From positions 248,001 through 312,000 of the forward strand of contig NZ_CP050497.1 in the NCBI RefSeq assembly GCF_018336815.1: 64,000 bases of DNA, in the 5' to 3' direction. Below are positions 17,643 to 27,049 of this stretch, piece after piece. Each line of letters opens with the position of its first letter. Position 1 is the first letter of the stretch. The DNA comes from Treponema vincentii (GTDB lineage Bacteria > Spirochaetota > Spirochaetia > Treponematales > Treponemataceae). A model generated the notes under the pieces. The model saw only the letters and a program-made list of their open reading frames with translations. It did no database searches and had not been told where the DNA came from. The translations under genes and the position numbers were made by a program.

Positions 17643-19898
17643 ATGAATGAGCAACTGTCGGCCTATAAAATTAAACAAGGGCGGCGAATCTACGACATTT
17701 ACAATATCTTCAATTCTTTTTCTTTTGCGCTTGTTACCGGTAATACGGTTACCCTTTATGCGCTCTTTTTAAAAGCCAACACAACGGTAGTCGGTTTACT
17801 GACCGCATTTATGTACCTTTCATTTTTTGCCATTCCGCTTGGTAAATTGATGGTGATGCGTTTCAGCATTATGCAGACATTCGGCAGTACATGGCTTTTG
17901 CGTACCGCCTCGCTGCTGCCGCTGCTTGCCATTCCGTTCCTCGTATCAGCGGGACACAATCAGTATGCGCTCTATTGTCTATTGCTTGCGGTAGGGTTGT
18001 TCAATTTTTTCCGCGGCGCCGGGATGATTGCCAATAATCCCGTTATCAGAATCCTTGCGCCCGGGAAAGACCGCAGCTCGTATATCGTGCGCCTTTCCTT
18101 AATCAACAACCTTGCGGCATTACTCGCCACTGTTTTGCTCGCGTGGCTTTTACGGAGGGATCCTTCGGTACAAAGCTATAACCTTGCCAGCATGATCGGC
18201 ATACTGCTCGGTTTTATCGCCTCTATCCTGCTGTTTAGAATACCGGAACCTCAGTCCGCAAAGCCGAACCGTCAAAAGCGGAAAGACAATACTACCCCGC
18301 GCCAAGGCTCCACTTTTTTGAGACACATTCGTGATGCCTTTAAAGACGCAAACTTTAGACGGTTCGTATTGGCGTTCTTTATTATCAGTCTCGGTATTGC
18401 GATGATCCGTCCGTTTATCATCGTGTATGCAAAAGAAGTTTACAGTAGACGAGACAGCGCAGCGACCATCTTATCCGTGTACTCACTTGTAGGCGCTCTC
18501 AGTGTCGGGCTTTTAATGCATCTGATTATCGACCGCATCGGCGCAAAACCGATCTTTATCATTTTCAGCGCAATCAGCGCCCTTTCGTTAATACCGGCTT
18601 TCTTTGCGCCGGGACTCGCAAGCGCCGGTATACTCAGTACCGTTTTTCTCATCTTATTTACGATGATCAGCAATGTCGGTTTTGTCGGGCAAGATAATTC
18701 GTCGCAAGCATATTTCTTCGCAATGGTGCCGGAAGAGGCGCTGATGGATTTAAGTATGCTCTATTACTTTATCCTTGCGATTACCGGCGGCGCAGGTTCC
18801 ATCCTCGGTGGAACGATACTCGACCTTTTGCGGGTGCAAGGTTTTTCCTACCTGCAATCGTATCAAATATTTTTCTTGATAGTTATCGCCATTATCGCAC
18901 TCGGTATCGTATTCCAGCGCAAGCTCTTGAACCTCGGCAGTTACCGCGTTTTTGAAACGCTTGCCGTCCTCTTTTCTCCCCGCGATATGAAGGCGCTCAA
19001 CCTGCTGCACAAATTAGACCGAAGCGAGACTATCGAAACCGAAGAGAAAATCCTCAACGAACTCGGCGAAATTGCTTCATCGGTATCCTGCGATCAGCTG
19101 CTGCACTACCTTGAATCTCCGCGGTTTACAATTCGGATGAACGCATTACGGGCGCTCTATTCGATGAATACCATCAATTCGAAAGTGCGCGATGTGGTGT
19201 TGAAAGAGCTTGAACAAGGGGCGTTTACTACCGCGCCGCTCGCCGCACGGATACTCGCCAAATTCAATGTGCAGCAAGCGGTTACCCCGTTACGGGCAGC
19301 GCTCGACAGCGACGACTACTATCTTGCCGGAGAAGCGATGGTCGCCCTTGCACGGCTAAACGACAGTTATAGCCAGCCTAAAATCGGCACCATTCTTTCC
19401 CAAGCGGAAAACCCCGCGCTGATACTGAAAGGAATACGTGCGCTGGAGCTTTTTAATGCAGATAATTCCCCTATGTTTATTCTGGATATTCTCCGCAGGG
19501 ACACCGTTCCGCCCTATATCGAAAACGAAGCGCTGCTTGCACTCGCATCGTTAATGGGTATCCAAAACGACTTTTATTATATGTTTGAAAAATACCGGAA
19601 CGAAAAACAATCGCCGTCTATTCTTTTCATCGATATACTCGATGAAATCTTTGAAACAAAAAAAACGAGCGATCCTGTACTGAAAAAGACCGTCATCGAT
19701 TTTATTCAAGACTACCAATACGATGAAGCCTTTGTACGCTGGCTCATCGGATTCGGCAAAAACAAATTGGGCATACGGTCGGCTCTTCTGGTCGCCGTTG
19801 CCCTTGATATCGGCTTAATTCATCGGGAAGCGTTCCGCTTCTTTTTGTCGTTTTGGGCTATCTCCTTATTCAAAAAACCGGAACTTGCGGAACGGTAG
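17643..19898 (+). CDS. MFS-type membrane protein fused to a HEAT-repeat domain
   Basis: About 751 residues. Residues about 20-430 carry roughly twelve membrane helices in MFS style (for example GLLTAFMYLSFFAIPLGKLM and a second half starting FVLAFFIISLGIAMIRPFI). Residues about 455-735 are soluble and made of repeated helical pairs typical of HEAT/armadillo solenoids (RFTIRMNALRALYSM, DYYLAGEAMVALARL, ENEALLALASL). The membrane part is about 400 residues and unbroken by stops, so this is a true fusion. Substrate unknown. The repeat domain would lie in the cytoplasm and could bind a regulatory or peptide partner. Start set at MNEQLSAYKIK. Confidence 0.8.
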   Translation: MNEQLSAYKIKQGRRIYDIYNIFNSFSFALVTGNTVTLYALFLKANTTVVGLLTAFMYLSFFAIPLGKLMVMRFSIMQTFGSTWLLRTASLLPLLAIPFLVSAGHNQYALYCLLLAVGLFNFFRGAGMIANNPVIRILAPGKDRSSYIVRLSLINNLAALLATVLLAWLLRRDPSVQSYNLASMIGILLGFIASILLFRIPEPQSAKPNRQKRKDNTTPRQGSTFLRHIRDAFKDANFRRFVLAFFIISLGIAMIRPFIIVYAKEVYSRRDSAATILSVYSLVGALSVGLLMHLIIDRIGAKPIFIIFSAISALSLIPAFFAPGLASAGILSTVFLILFTMISNVGFVGQDNSSQAYFFAMVPEEALMDLSMLYYFILAITGGAGSILGGTILDLLRVQGFSYLQSYQIFFLIVIAIIALGIVFQRKLLNLGSYRVFETLAVLFSPRDMKALNLLHKLDRSETIETEEKILNELGEIASSVSCDQLLHYLESPRFTIRMNALRALYSMNTINSKVRDVVLKELEQGAFTTAPLAARILAKFNVQQAVTPLRAALDSDDYYLAGEAMVALARLNDSYSQPKIGTILSQAENPALILKGIRALELFNADNSPMFILDILRRDTVPPYIENEALLALASLMGIQNDFYYMFEKYRNEKQSPSILFIDILDEIFETKKTSDPVLKKTVIDFIQDYQYDEAFVRWLIGFGKNKLGIRSALLVAVALDIGLIHREAFRFFLSFWAISLFKKPELAER

Positions 19899-19969
19899 AA
19901 CTCTCCTTCGATTTCTGAAATTCAGCTTAACCGTACAGGAAACGGAGAAGCTCAATTTCTCATTATAAA

Positions 19970-20644
19970 TTACCCCTCGATAATCTGTATCTCAAATTCC
20001 AACCGAGGCATACATTCCGCTAAATCACTTTGAATCCGTTTGAGCGCGTCTACACGCATATCGACGGACGTATTGGCATTTCCCTGAATGATAAAGATTG
20101 CATTTTTTGTCCCGTCATCAAATTTATAATGTTCCCCATCCCGGACATCCAGCCATGCCATAATACCTTTTGAATCGCGGTACACGTAATCGGTTTTAGC
20201 GACATGCTTTTCCGTGGATAGGATGGGAAGGAAAACGCCTTCTTCTTTATTGACGGTAAACTCTATCTGCCCGTCTACTTTAGCAAGGTCATGTCCGCCT
20301 ATTGCCAAAAGCGAACGTAACGACTCGACGTTATAAATATCGATAACGCTATTAATGTGCGGAATAGAGCCGCGGTGCTGAATGTTTCGGATAAGAGCCG
20401 GAACGGTCGGCATATATTTTTTGATACTGCGCCCCACGCTTTGCAGCATATCAGTGTATCCCTGAATGACCGGATGATTGAATACTTCATCAACATCGCA
20501 TTTCAATGCCCATTCTTCCATCTCTTTTTGCTTCTTTAAAAAAGCCTCTGATAAGGGAGCTTGCGGGTCTACATTTTTTGCAATGCCGATCACAATGCTT
20601 TTAATCCCAAGCGCGGCAATACTTTCATCCATAATAAATTTCAT
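19970..20644 (-). CDS. B3/B4 domain protein (tRNA-synthetase editing-like)
   Basis: About 224 residues matching the B3/B4 module that performs editing in the beta subunit of phenylalanyl-tRNA synthetase; stand-alone versions are widespread. Visible landmarks: PALIRNIQHRGSIPHINSVI, then a DIYNVESLRSLLAIGGHDL stretch, and GIMAWLDVRDGEHYKFDD. Start chosen at MKFIMDESI because GGAGG lies just upstream (ATGGAGGCTCTCTGCTATG). Possible role: hydrolysis of mischarged tRNA or binding of free amino acids; not proven for free-standing members. Confidence 0.82.
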   Translation of the reverse strand: MKFIMDESIAALGIKSIVIGIAKNVDPQAPLSEAFLKKQKEMEEWALKCDVDEVFNHPVIQGYTDMLQSVGRSIKKYMPTVPALIRNIQHRGSIPHINSVIDIYNVESLRSLLAIGGHDLAKVDGQIEFTVNKEEGVFLPILSTEKHVAKTDYVYRDSKGIMAWLDVRDGEHYKFDDGTKNAIFIIQGNANTSVDMRVDALKRIQSDLAECMPRLEFEIQIIEG

Positions 20645-20825
20645 AGCAGAGAGCCTCCATACTATTTTATTCAGTATAAGTATATTGATTATACCATTGA
20701 CTTTAAAATTTTTAAAGAATCCGATATTGTTTTGTGTCATTACGGCTAAAAGATAACCTTCGTTATAAAATTCCTCTAAAGTACAAAAAAAAAATACCGA
20801 TTATTAGAATAGTGGAGGGATCGGT

Positions 20826-21215
20826 ATGGTATCGAATTATGTACCGTTGTCATCATTGTCTTATGCGGCAATGACGAGCATTTCGGCCGGAGGGCGTGCA
20901 TATCTTCCGGTCGATACCAAACAAGTTGTTTATTCTCATTTTCAATATGTTTCCGGGGTGCCGCGAACCAAAGATCAAAACGGCGTCAGTATCGGAAAGC
21001 TCAAGATTTTAAATACGCTCATCGATCAGCTGGTGAGAATGCGCGAAAACGAACGGGAAAACAAGCTATTAACGGGCACTTCCGATGAAAAAACGCTGGA
21101 CACGATGATTGAATATGTCAACAATAAAATCCATACGGAAATAGCGCTTTCAAAAAGCATCGGGTATGCTTCTTCCTTACCGGAATCGGCATATCTGTTG
21201 GATCTGACGGCTTAA
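20826..21215 (+). CDS. Hypothetical protein, 129 residues
   Basis: Unrecognised. Strong ribosome-binding site (GGAGGG) before the ATG. The N-terminal half is rich in small and aromatic residues (FQYVSGVPRTKDQNGVSIGK). The C-terminal half contains a helix rich in charged residues (DQLVRMRENERENKLL) and ends with TA. No signal peptide or membrane span. It is followed by a string of hairpins, and I see no operon partner. Confidence 0.65.
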   Translation: MVSNYVPLSSLSYAAMTSISAGGRAYLPVDTKQVVYSHFQYVSGVPRTKDQNGVSIGKLKILNTLIDQLVRMRENERENKLLTGTSDEKTLDTMIEYVNNKIHTEIALSKSIGYASSLPESAYLLDLTA

Positions 21216-21218
21216 TCA

Positions 21219-21311
21219 TCAAGTGATGAACGTCCTTGTTCATCACTTGATTGCGAATTTTGGCAAAGCCAAAATATCGCTTCTGTTATAACCACCGCCA
21301 TCCGTGGCGGT
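21219..21311. repeat. Array of three consecutive hairpins
   Basis: Right after the stop at 21215: a perfect 13-bp stem (TCAAGTGATGAAC / its complement, 21219-21250), a stem around ATTTTGGC/GCCAAAAT flanked by GCGA/TCGC (21253-21280), and a perfect ACCGCCA-TCCG-TGGCGGT hairpin (21294-21311). The last hairpin is repeated exactly at 27085-27102. None has a T-run, so these are not simple terminators. Confidence 0.75.
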
Positions 21312-21412
21312 GCTGAATTACTAAGTTTTTTATCGAAAACTTGCATATCCGCTACCCTTTATATTTGCTAAAGAACTTGCGATTTTTTTGATAAAAGAGT
21401 AACATAGCGGCC

Positions 21413-22303
21413 ATGGACGTCATTGCGCGGTATCCTGAATTTTCTCCGCTATCTCTTGAAGCTGTACAAGCGATTCAATCCGATTTACAGCCGCTGAAAG
21501 ACGGTATGTCGGAGTTAACCTTCGGAAGTTTGTATTTTTTTAGAAATACGTATAAATATAAAATAAGCAGATTTAATGAGCGCACCCTGATCTTTTTAGG
21601 GGAAGAACAGAAAAAAGCGTTTTTTTTCTCCATAGGAGACCCGCTTCCGCTTGCAACACTTAAAGAACTGTACAACGATTGTGCTTACTGGAAGTTGATC
21701 TCAGAATCATATTTAACCGATAATGCAGCTTTTTTCCAAAACTTTAAAGAGTCTCCTACCGAAGATAGGGATAATTTCGATTACCTCTACACCCGCCTCT
21801 CGTTGAGTACGCTTTCCGGTAAGCAATTACATAAAAAGAAAAACCATGTGAATGGCTTTTTAAGCAATTATCCTGATTTTACGTTGAAAAAGCTTGATAC
21901 GGATACCAAAAAAGACGCATCTAAAATTTTAGACATCTGGGCGACGGAGCAAACCAACATCCAAGAAACCGACTACGAGGCTGCACAACAAGCCTTGGCA
22001 TTGCCGGAAATAGCGAATTTTCTCAGCCTTATCCTGTATGTACAAGGTGTGCCGGTTGCATGGTGTTTAGCTGAATTGGCCGGTCAGGGAACTATCGCCG
22101 TTGTCCATTTTGAAAAAGCACGAACCGATTTTCGAGGCAGCTATCAATACATCAACTATGCCTTTGCCCAATCGCTTCCCGAACAGGTTATCTACATCAA
22201 CCGTGAGCAAGACTTGGGCGACGAGGGGCTGCGCCATGCAAAAATGAGCTACAAGCCGGAAGGTTTTGTTAAAAAATACCGACTTGATAAAGGAGCGCTT
22301 TGA
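21413..22303 (+). CDS. DUF2156-family protein (GNAT-fold, phosphatidylglycerol lysyltransferase C-domain-like)
   Basis: 296 residues. The sequence fits the DUF2156 family, a double GNAT-like fold related to the aminoacyl-transferring domain of MprF: LTFGSLYFFRNTYKYKISRF near the N-terminus, LHKKKNHVNGFLSNYPDFTL in the middle, and YQYINYAFAQSLPEQVIYIN and EGLRHAKMSYKPEGFVKKY at the end. Soluble, no membrane part. Exact substrate unknown. The stop is 4 bp before the next start, so it is co-transcribed with the threonine-synthase-like gene. Confidence 0.82.
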   Translation: MDVIARYPEFSPLSLEAVQAIQSDLQPLKDGMSELTFGSLYFFRNTYKYKISRFNERTLIFLGEEQKKAFFFSIGDPLPLATLKELYNDCAYWKLISESYLTDNAAFFQNFKESPTEDRDNFDYLYTRLSLSTLSGKQLHKKKNHVNGFLSNYPDFTLKKLDTDTKKDASKILDIWATEQTNIQETDYEAAQQALALPEIANFLSLILYVQGVPVAWCLAELAGQGTIAVVHFEKARTDFRGSYQYINYAFAQSLPEQVIYINREQDLGDEGLRHAKMSYKPEGFVKKYRLDKGAL

Positions 22304-22307
22304 AACT

Positions 22308-23627
22308 ATGAAGTTAGTCAGCACTCGAAACAGCAATCTCGCTGTTTCCTTTAAACATGCGATCTTTGATTGTATGCCTGCCGACGGCGGTTTATATGTT
22401 CCGTACTCCGAACACGATTTACGCTCGTGGATATTGCATATGAATGAGCAGACAACCTTTTCGACCATAGCAGGCTCGCTAACATCTGCACTGCTCAAAG
22501 AAGAGATTAGTCCGGTTATTTCCGAGCGGATTGCAGCAACGGCGTTTCAATCCTATAGCCCGCGGCTTCGCCAGCTTGATGACCGCCTCTTTTTGCTGGA
22601 GCTGTTCCACGGGCCGACCGGCAATCATCGAGATTTCGGCTTTCTATGGCTTGCTTCCGCGCTGGAACACCTTTTAACAATAGATGAGAAGAAAGCCATT
22701 GTCATCGCCCCCAGTACCGGAGTCGGCGGCAGAAGTATGGCGGCAGCATTCGGAAATAAAAAACATCTTAAATTGATTATCTTATATCCGAAAGGCTATG
22801 CAAAGGGGCTAAAACCGGAGCATTTGTTTCAGAACGGCGGCTCCGTCTATCCCGTAGAGGTTAAAGGAGACACTGTCACAGTCGAGAATCTCATCCGGTC
22901 TATTTATCAAGAGCGGCAGCTCGTAAAAGATTATAACCTGACATTGGCAAATACGGTCAACATCGGGCGCATTTTGCCGCAGGTGTTTTTCTATATGTTT
23001 GCTTTTACCCGCATAAAAACAAGAACGGCAGGGGAGATATTCTATGCAGTGCCGTCGGGAAACTACGGTAATCTTACGGCAGGCTTATACGCATGGAAGT
23101 TTTGCTTGCCGGTAAACGGTTTTATCACGGACGCAACGGATGCACTGAACTGTGACGAAACCGGTAGCTGCCGCTGCGTTAATTCGTCCATCCCACTTTC
23201 GGAACGCGGCCCCGCCGATCCTGCCGTACCTTCCAGCATCGAACGACTTGAACAAATTTTTACACTCAGCCCTGCGATTATGAAATCGATTATTTTCCCT
23301 GCATGGGTCTCGGATGCCGAAGCGGAAATGCTCATCAGCGATTCCTATCGGCGTTACGGTATTATGTTCGATATGGCGACCGCTCATGCATACTCAGCAG
23401 CACAAAACCGGAATATATGCCAAAGGAGCGGCGGAGAATCTCTCGTGTTGGTCTCGAAGGATCATCCTGCCTTTGAAAGCAAAATTCTTACCCGGATATG
23501 CGGCGAGTCTCCGATAATACCCGAATATCTCCGCGATATCGATACCCCTATTCCGAACGTACCGCTCATCAACGGAACAAAAGAAGAACTCATCAAAATT
23601 CTCAATAAAGTAAGCGAGGTACAATAA
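22308..23627 (+). CDS. Threonine-synthase-like protein lacking the PLP lysine
   Basis: 439 residues. The fold match to threonine synthase is clear: CMPADGGLYVP at the N-terminus, FHGPTGNHRDFGFLWLASAL, APSTGVGGRSMAAAFG, and the phosphate-binding loop VPSGNYGNLTAGLYAW. In active enzymes the second motif reads HGPTxxFKDFG with the Schiff-base lysine; here that residue is Arg108 (codon CGA). The protein should not bind PLP in the usual way. It could be a catalytically dead paralogue or a changed function. The stop overlaps the next ATG (TAATG), showing tight translational coupling. Confidence 0.85.
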   Translation: MKLVSTRNSNLAVSFKHAIFDCMPADGGLYVPYSEHDLRSWILHMNEQTTFSTIAGSLTSALLKEEISPVISERIAATAFQSYSPRLRQLDDRLFLLELFHGPTGNHRDFGFLWLASALEHLLTIDEKKAIVIAPSTGVGGRSMAAAFGNKKHLKLIILYPKGYAKGLKPEHLFQNGGSVYPVEVKGDTVTVENLIRSIYQERQLVKDYNLTLANTVNIGRILPQVFFYMFAFTRIKTRTAGEIFYAVPSGNYGNLTAGLYAWKFCLPVNGFITDATDALNCDETGSCRCVNSSIPLSERGPADPAVPSSIERLEQIFTLSPAIMKSIIFPAWVSDAEAEMLISDSYRRYGIMFDMATAHAYSAAQNRNICQRSGGESLVLVSKDHPAFESKILTRICGESPIIPEYLRDIDTPIPNVPLINGTKEELIKILNKVSEVQ

Positions 23628-23761
23628 TGCCATACAAATTAGACGGTGCAAAATTCCCTACGTTGGAAGATTTAGTCGAAGCGCTCTATCCGCTCTATGC
23701 CGATAAAATGAGCGAAGAAGAATTCAAAAAATATGCAGAAGAAAACGCAGAAAAAAGTTAA
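23627..23761 (+). CDS. Small protein, 44 residues, coupled to the upstream gene
   Basis: Starts at an ATG sharing one base with the preceding stop (TAATG). It is an acidic, helix-prone sequence: MPYKLDGAKFPTLEDLVEAL followed by a second helix rich in Glu and Lys. The start arrangement, codon use like the neighbours and lack of any other gene here support it as real. Function unknown. Confidence 0.6.
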   Translation: MPYKLDGAKFPTLEDLVEALYPLYADKMSEEEFKKYAEENAEKS

Positions 23762-23779
23762 TTTTTTGGGGAGATTATA

Positions 23780-24847
23780 ATGGATTATTATCACGCCTTC
23801 CTCAAGCGAAGTGCAGCATGGTTTATCGTATGCTGTATGTCGGTATTTGTTCCCACACTTCTTTTTGCAACGCAAAAACCTACAAAAGAATCTGCGCAAG
23901 GTACTTTTTCCGGTGATTACGTTATTTACCGTGATTATTCATGGAAAATCCCTACATGGATAGGCTTTTTGTATTATAACGATGAAACCTACGGTGCTTT
24001 TATCCGTACCGATGAGCAGGGAAATTCCCGTACCGTATCCATCCTATTCAGCGCTCAAGTTGAAAAGGGGCGGTTAGTCCTGACCGGTCAGCAAATTATC
24101 TCTTCTATTACGCAGGATGATACATTCGGCGTTAATTATCTGATGGAGCTTTTACCCAAGCTCTATGAAATTAAAACTTTCCCTCGTGCAGGAAAAGCGC
24201 CGTTCGGCACGGCAACGGTACGCAAGCAAATGGAAGAATTCGGCGGAGCAGTTACACTGGACTTTCAATCTTTTGTGCCCCTCTTTCACCTTAAAGCGAT
24301 AACCGGCGCAAAAAAAGAACCGGTTTTGGAATTAACCGAAATAGGCTCCATTAATGGCAACGGGGAATCGGTATTCTATGGTTATGGTCCGGCAGAACCT
24401 CAGCAAAACACAAACGTATTTACCGTCGATAAAGCGGCAAAGAAAGAAACGGTAACCGTATCAGGTGTGCAGCTCCATTTGGATAGCCAGTGGAAAAAAA
24501 TTGCAGATAATTCATTTCTTTGCGAGGATACCGCCTTTTTAACGGTAAGTACGGTCAATATACCGTCGGCAGAAAATGGGAATCCGTTATCCGTACCCGA
24601 ACGCTTGCTTCGATTGCTAACAGCTTCAAGTCCTTATGCCAAAACACTGCTGCCGTATACGACTGTCGAAGGGAAGCAAACAGCCTTTACGCTCAAGCAA
24701 TCCGTATACGACATCGAATCAAAAAAGATTTCAAAAGACATAAAACGATGCATTAAAAATAAAGACGGCAGCTTTACCATTGTCAGCCTAACAGTTAACA
24801 GCGCTGCGTATAGCGCAGAGCAAGCCTATTTTAATGGACTTTTTTAG
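23780..24847 (+). CDS. Secreted hypothetical protein
   Basis: 355 residues beginning with a signal peptide (AAWFIVCCMSVFVPTLLFA then TQ). There is no lipobox Cys directly at the cleavage point, so it is probably periplasmic and not a lipoprotein. The body is beta-rich with no recognised domain. It lies 18 bp after the 44-residue gene on the same strand with GGGGAG before the ATG. Confidence 0.65.
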   Translation: MDYYHAFLKRSAAWFIVCCMSVFVPTLLFATQKPTKESAQGTFSGDYVIYRDYSWKIPTWIGFLYYNDETYGAFIRTDEQGNSRTVSILFSAQVEKGRLVLTGQQIISSITQDDTFGVNYLMELLPKLYEIKTFPRAGKAPFGTATVRKQMEEFGGAVTLDFQSFVPLFHLKAITGAKKEPVLELTEIGSINGNGESVFYGYGPAEPQQNTNVFTVDKAAKKETVTVSGVQLHLDSQWKKIADNSFLCEDTAFLTVSTVNIPSAENGNPLSVPERLLRLLTASSPYAKTLLPYTTVEGKQTAFTLKQSVYDIESKKISKDIKRCIKNKDGSFTIVSLTVNSAAYSAEQAYFNGLF

Positions 24848-24871
24848 TTTTTGTGCTATACTGCAACAGAG

Positions 24872-25525
24872 ATGATAGGGCATTTACTTTTTGATATTGA
24901 TAATACGCTTTATTCTGCATCCAATCTGATGGAACGGAGAATCTCCGAACGGATGTTTCAATTTATTGCCGATTTCTTATCGCTTCCGTTGGAAGAGGCT
25001 ATAAAACTGCAACGTGCACGGCGGCACAATTACGGTACGACGCTCGAATGGCTTGAATGTGAATATCATTTTAATGACAGAGACACGTATTTTGAAGCAG
25101 TGCATCCCGCTTCGGAAATTGCCGAATTACAACCGGATCCGAATTTGCGGAATTTTTTACTTTCGTTACAGATGCCGATGACGGTTTTGACCAATGCACC
25201 GATGGCACATGCCGAACGGGTTTTGAACTTCTTTAATATCAGTGATTTATTCCTCGCTGTTTTTGACATTTCCTATAACCAAGGGAGAGGGAAGCCGCAA
25301 CCGGAAGCCTTTACCAAGCCGCTTGCCGCTGTGCATAAAACGGTTGAAGAAACGTTGTTTCTGGATGATTGCCCCGCTTACGTTGAGGGTTTTGTCAAAA
25401 TTGGCGGCAGGAGCGTACTGATCGACGAAAAAGAACGATGTACGGATTTTACCAAAGCGTCCGGTATCCCGTCGATCAAATCAATTTATGAGCTGCCGCC
25501 GCTGTTGGAACGTCTTTCCATATAG
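24872..25525 (+). CDS. HAD-family pyrimidine 5'-nucleotidase-like phosphatase
   Basis: About 217 residues with all HAD motifs: DIDNTLY (motif I nucleophile Asp), VLTNAPMAHAERVL (motif II Thr), KPQPEAF (motif III Lys) and TLFLDDCPAYVEG (motif IV acidic pair). The helical cap between motifs I and II matches the SDT1/YjjG-like nucleotidase group. Start set at MIGHLLFDIDNT. It dephosphorylates small phosphate esters, perhaps nucleoside monophosphates. Confidence 0.85.
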   Translation: MIGHLLFDIDNTLYSASNLMERRISERMFQFIADFLSLPLEEAIKLQRARRHNYGTTLEWLECEYHFNDRDTYFEAVHPASEIAELQPDPNLRNFLLSLQMPMTVLTNAPMAHAERVLNFFNISDLFLAVFDISYNQGRGKPQPEAFTKPLAAVHKTVEETLFLDDCPAYVEGFVKIGGRSVLIDEKERCTDFTKASGIPSIKSIYELPPLLERLSI

Positions 25526-25535
25526 GAGTATATTA

Positions 25536-25569
25536 GACCTATTCTGAAACTTTCGTTTTCGAATAGGTC
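25536..25569. promoter_or_regulatory. Hairpin between phosphatase and acyltransferase genes
   Basis: A perfect 9-bp inverted repeat GACCTATTC/GAATAGGTC with a 16-base interior that can itself nearly extend the stem (GAAAC/GTTTTC). It sits 35 bp before the acyltransferase start. No T-run follows, so it may be a processing or regulatory element and not a terminator. Confidence 0.5.
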
Positions 25570-25603
25570 GACGAGACAATTGTATTATTTTGAGGAGCGC
25601 ATT

Positions 25604-26488
25604 ATGGAAGAGAAAAAAATTGACGGTCTTGTACTAAAAAATATGCTTGAAAACTTGAGGCCATTATTCGAACAATACGCAAGCAAGGATAATGTTATCA
25701 CCGAAGAAAATGTACACAAACTGGAAAATCCTCAAATTCGATCAATCTTAGAATCGGCCGTAAAAAAACTCTTGTTGGAAGGTTCAAAACTCTACCCGGA
25801 AAAACACATTGCCGAATTTTTAACGGCAATTAAAGCCGGAAAGAAGGGCATTATCCTCTCCGAGCACTACAGCAACCTCGATTTACCGATTTTTTTATAT
25901 TTAATGGAACAAACAGGACCGGCAGGAGAAGAGCTTGCTCATCGTTCGATTGCAATGGCAGGGATGAAGCTTACCGAAGAGGATCCGCTGATAGCCGCTC
26001 TCACCGAAGGCTATGAGCGCATTGTCATTTATCCGAGCAGAACACTTGCCGGCATTACCGACCCCGTACAACTGGAAGAAGAGAAAAAACGGAGCCGCAG
26101 CATCAATATCGCCTCGATGCGGACGTTGGAAGAAGTGCGAAAAGAAGGAAAAGCCGTTATCGTATATCCGGCAGGTACCCGCTACCGCCCGGGAAAGCCC
26201 GAAACAAAACGGGGTGTCCGCGAAATCGACTCATACATCCGAACCTCCGATGTGATGCTGTTGGTGTCTATTAACGGTAACTGTTTGCGCATTTCGGACG
26301 ACCCATCCAATATGCTGGGAGACATTGTGTGCCAAGACAAGGTTGTAATGGAAATGAGTCCGGTTATCGACTGTAACGAATTCCGCGAGCGTGCGAAACA
26401 ACGCTGCCGTGACGGAGATGACAAAAAACAGGCCGTCGTCGATCTCGTTATGGAAGAACTGGAGATTATGCACAACCGAAATGTATAG
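25604..26488 (+). CDS. PlsC-like glycerophosphate acyltransferase
   Basis: About 294 residues. The acyltransferase motif HX4D appears as SEHYSNLDLP near residue 90, and the phosphate-binding block as VIVYPAGTRYRPG (EGTR-type) near residue 185. Residues upstream form a helical N-terminal domain like that of soluble plastid or chlamydial GPAT; no membrane span is evident. Probably acylates glycerol-3-phosphate or lysophosphatidate. Start at MEEKKIDG (GAGGAG upstream). The downstream decayed gene faces it. Confidence 0.8.
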   Translation: MEEKKIDGLVLKNMLENLRPLFEQYASKDNVITEENVHKLENPQIRSILESAVKKLLLEGSKLYPEKHIAEFLTAIKAGKKGIILSEHYSNLDLPIFLYLMEQTGPAGEELAHRSIAMAGMKLTEEDPLIAALTEGYERIVIYPSRTLAGITDPVQLEEEKKRSRSINIASMRTLEEVRKEGKAVIVYPAGTRYRPGKPETKRGVREIDSYIRTSDVMLLVSINGNCLRISDDPSNMLGDIVCQDKVVMEMSPVIDCNEFRERAKQRCRDGDDKKQAVVDLVMEELEIMHNRNV

Positions 26489-26491
26489 GCT

Positions 26492-27040
26492 GTTTTCGGG
26501 CTTCCATTAACATACCTCAATATCAGCTGTAATAACAACCGCATCCGTTCCATAAAGCTGTCTACATTGCTTTTACGGATATCTTCTACAAAGCTCCATA
26601 CTGATTTTCCCGTGTCTGTAAACGGTATTGTAGTATATGCAGGCATCAAATTTTCTAAAAACCCGTACCGCACTTCATCATTCGGAAAACCAAGCCGGTA
26701 CATCCGCTCTTCTGTAACGTATTTCTTAATGGTTAAATAACCGGATTGAAACAGAATAGGTAAGGCATCTTGCGCTACAGCCCTGTATGTTTCCAATCCG
26801 GTTTCATTCAATTCAATATTCCCATCCAAGTCAGGGATAAAAAAATGAGCTTCTTTCAGATAATTCACCAAAAAGGTCGGTGTTCCCGTCCCGAACCAGT
26901 AGCTTTTAATTTCTTTATTATCAAAAGCATTTAATAGACTGAATGGATTGTACATTCCTTCCCCTGCCGGATGGAACAGGTAGCGTCATACCATTGTTTT
27001 AATGCTGCTATCGCTTGCAGATAGTCAAATCCTCGCTTGT
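26492..27040 (-). pseudogene. Remnant of an AAA-ATPase / PD-(D/E)XK family protein
   Basis: Only the middle of the family is left: YNPFSLLNAFDNKEIKSYWF, GTGTPTFLVNYLK, then ILFQSGYLTIKKYV and RLGFPNDEVRYGFLENLMP. In intact relatives this follows an AAA domain and precedes a nuclease domain. A neighbouring frame upstream reads ALKQWYDATCSIRQGKE, which is the expected preceding segment, so there is a frameshift near 26945. The ATPase N-terminus and nuclease C-terminus are gone. Confidence 0.7.
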
Positions 27041-27049
27041 AAGCCAGCG

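Noticed and set aside
26182..26492. Continuation of the decayed ATPase frame into the acyltransferase gene
   Set aside because: This part is antisense to the conserved PlsC-like coding region; the family similarity ends near 26500.
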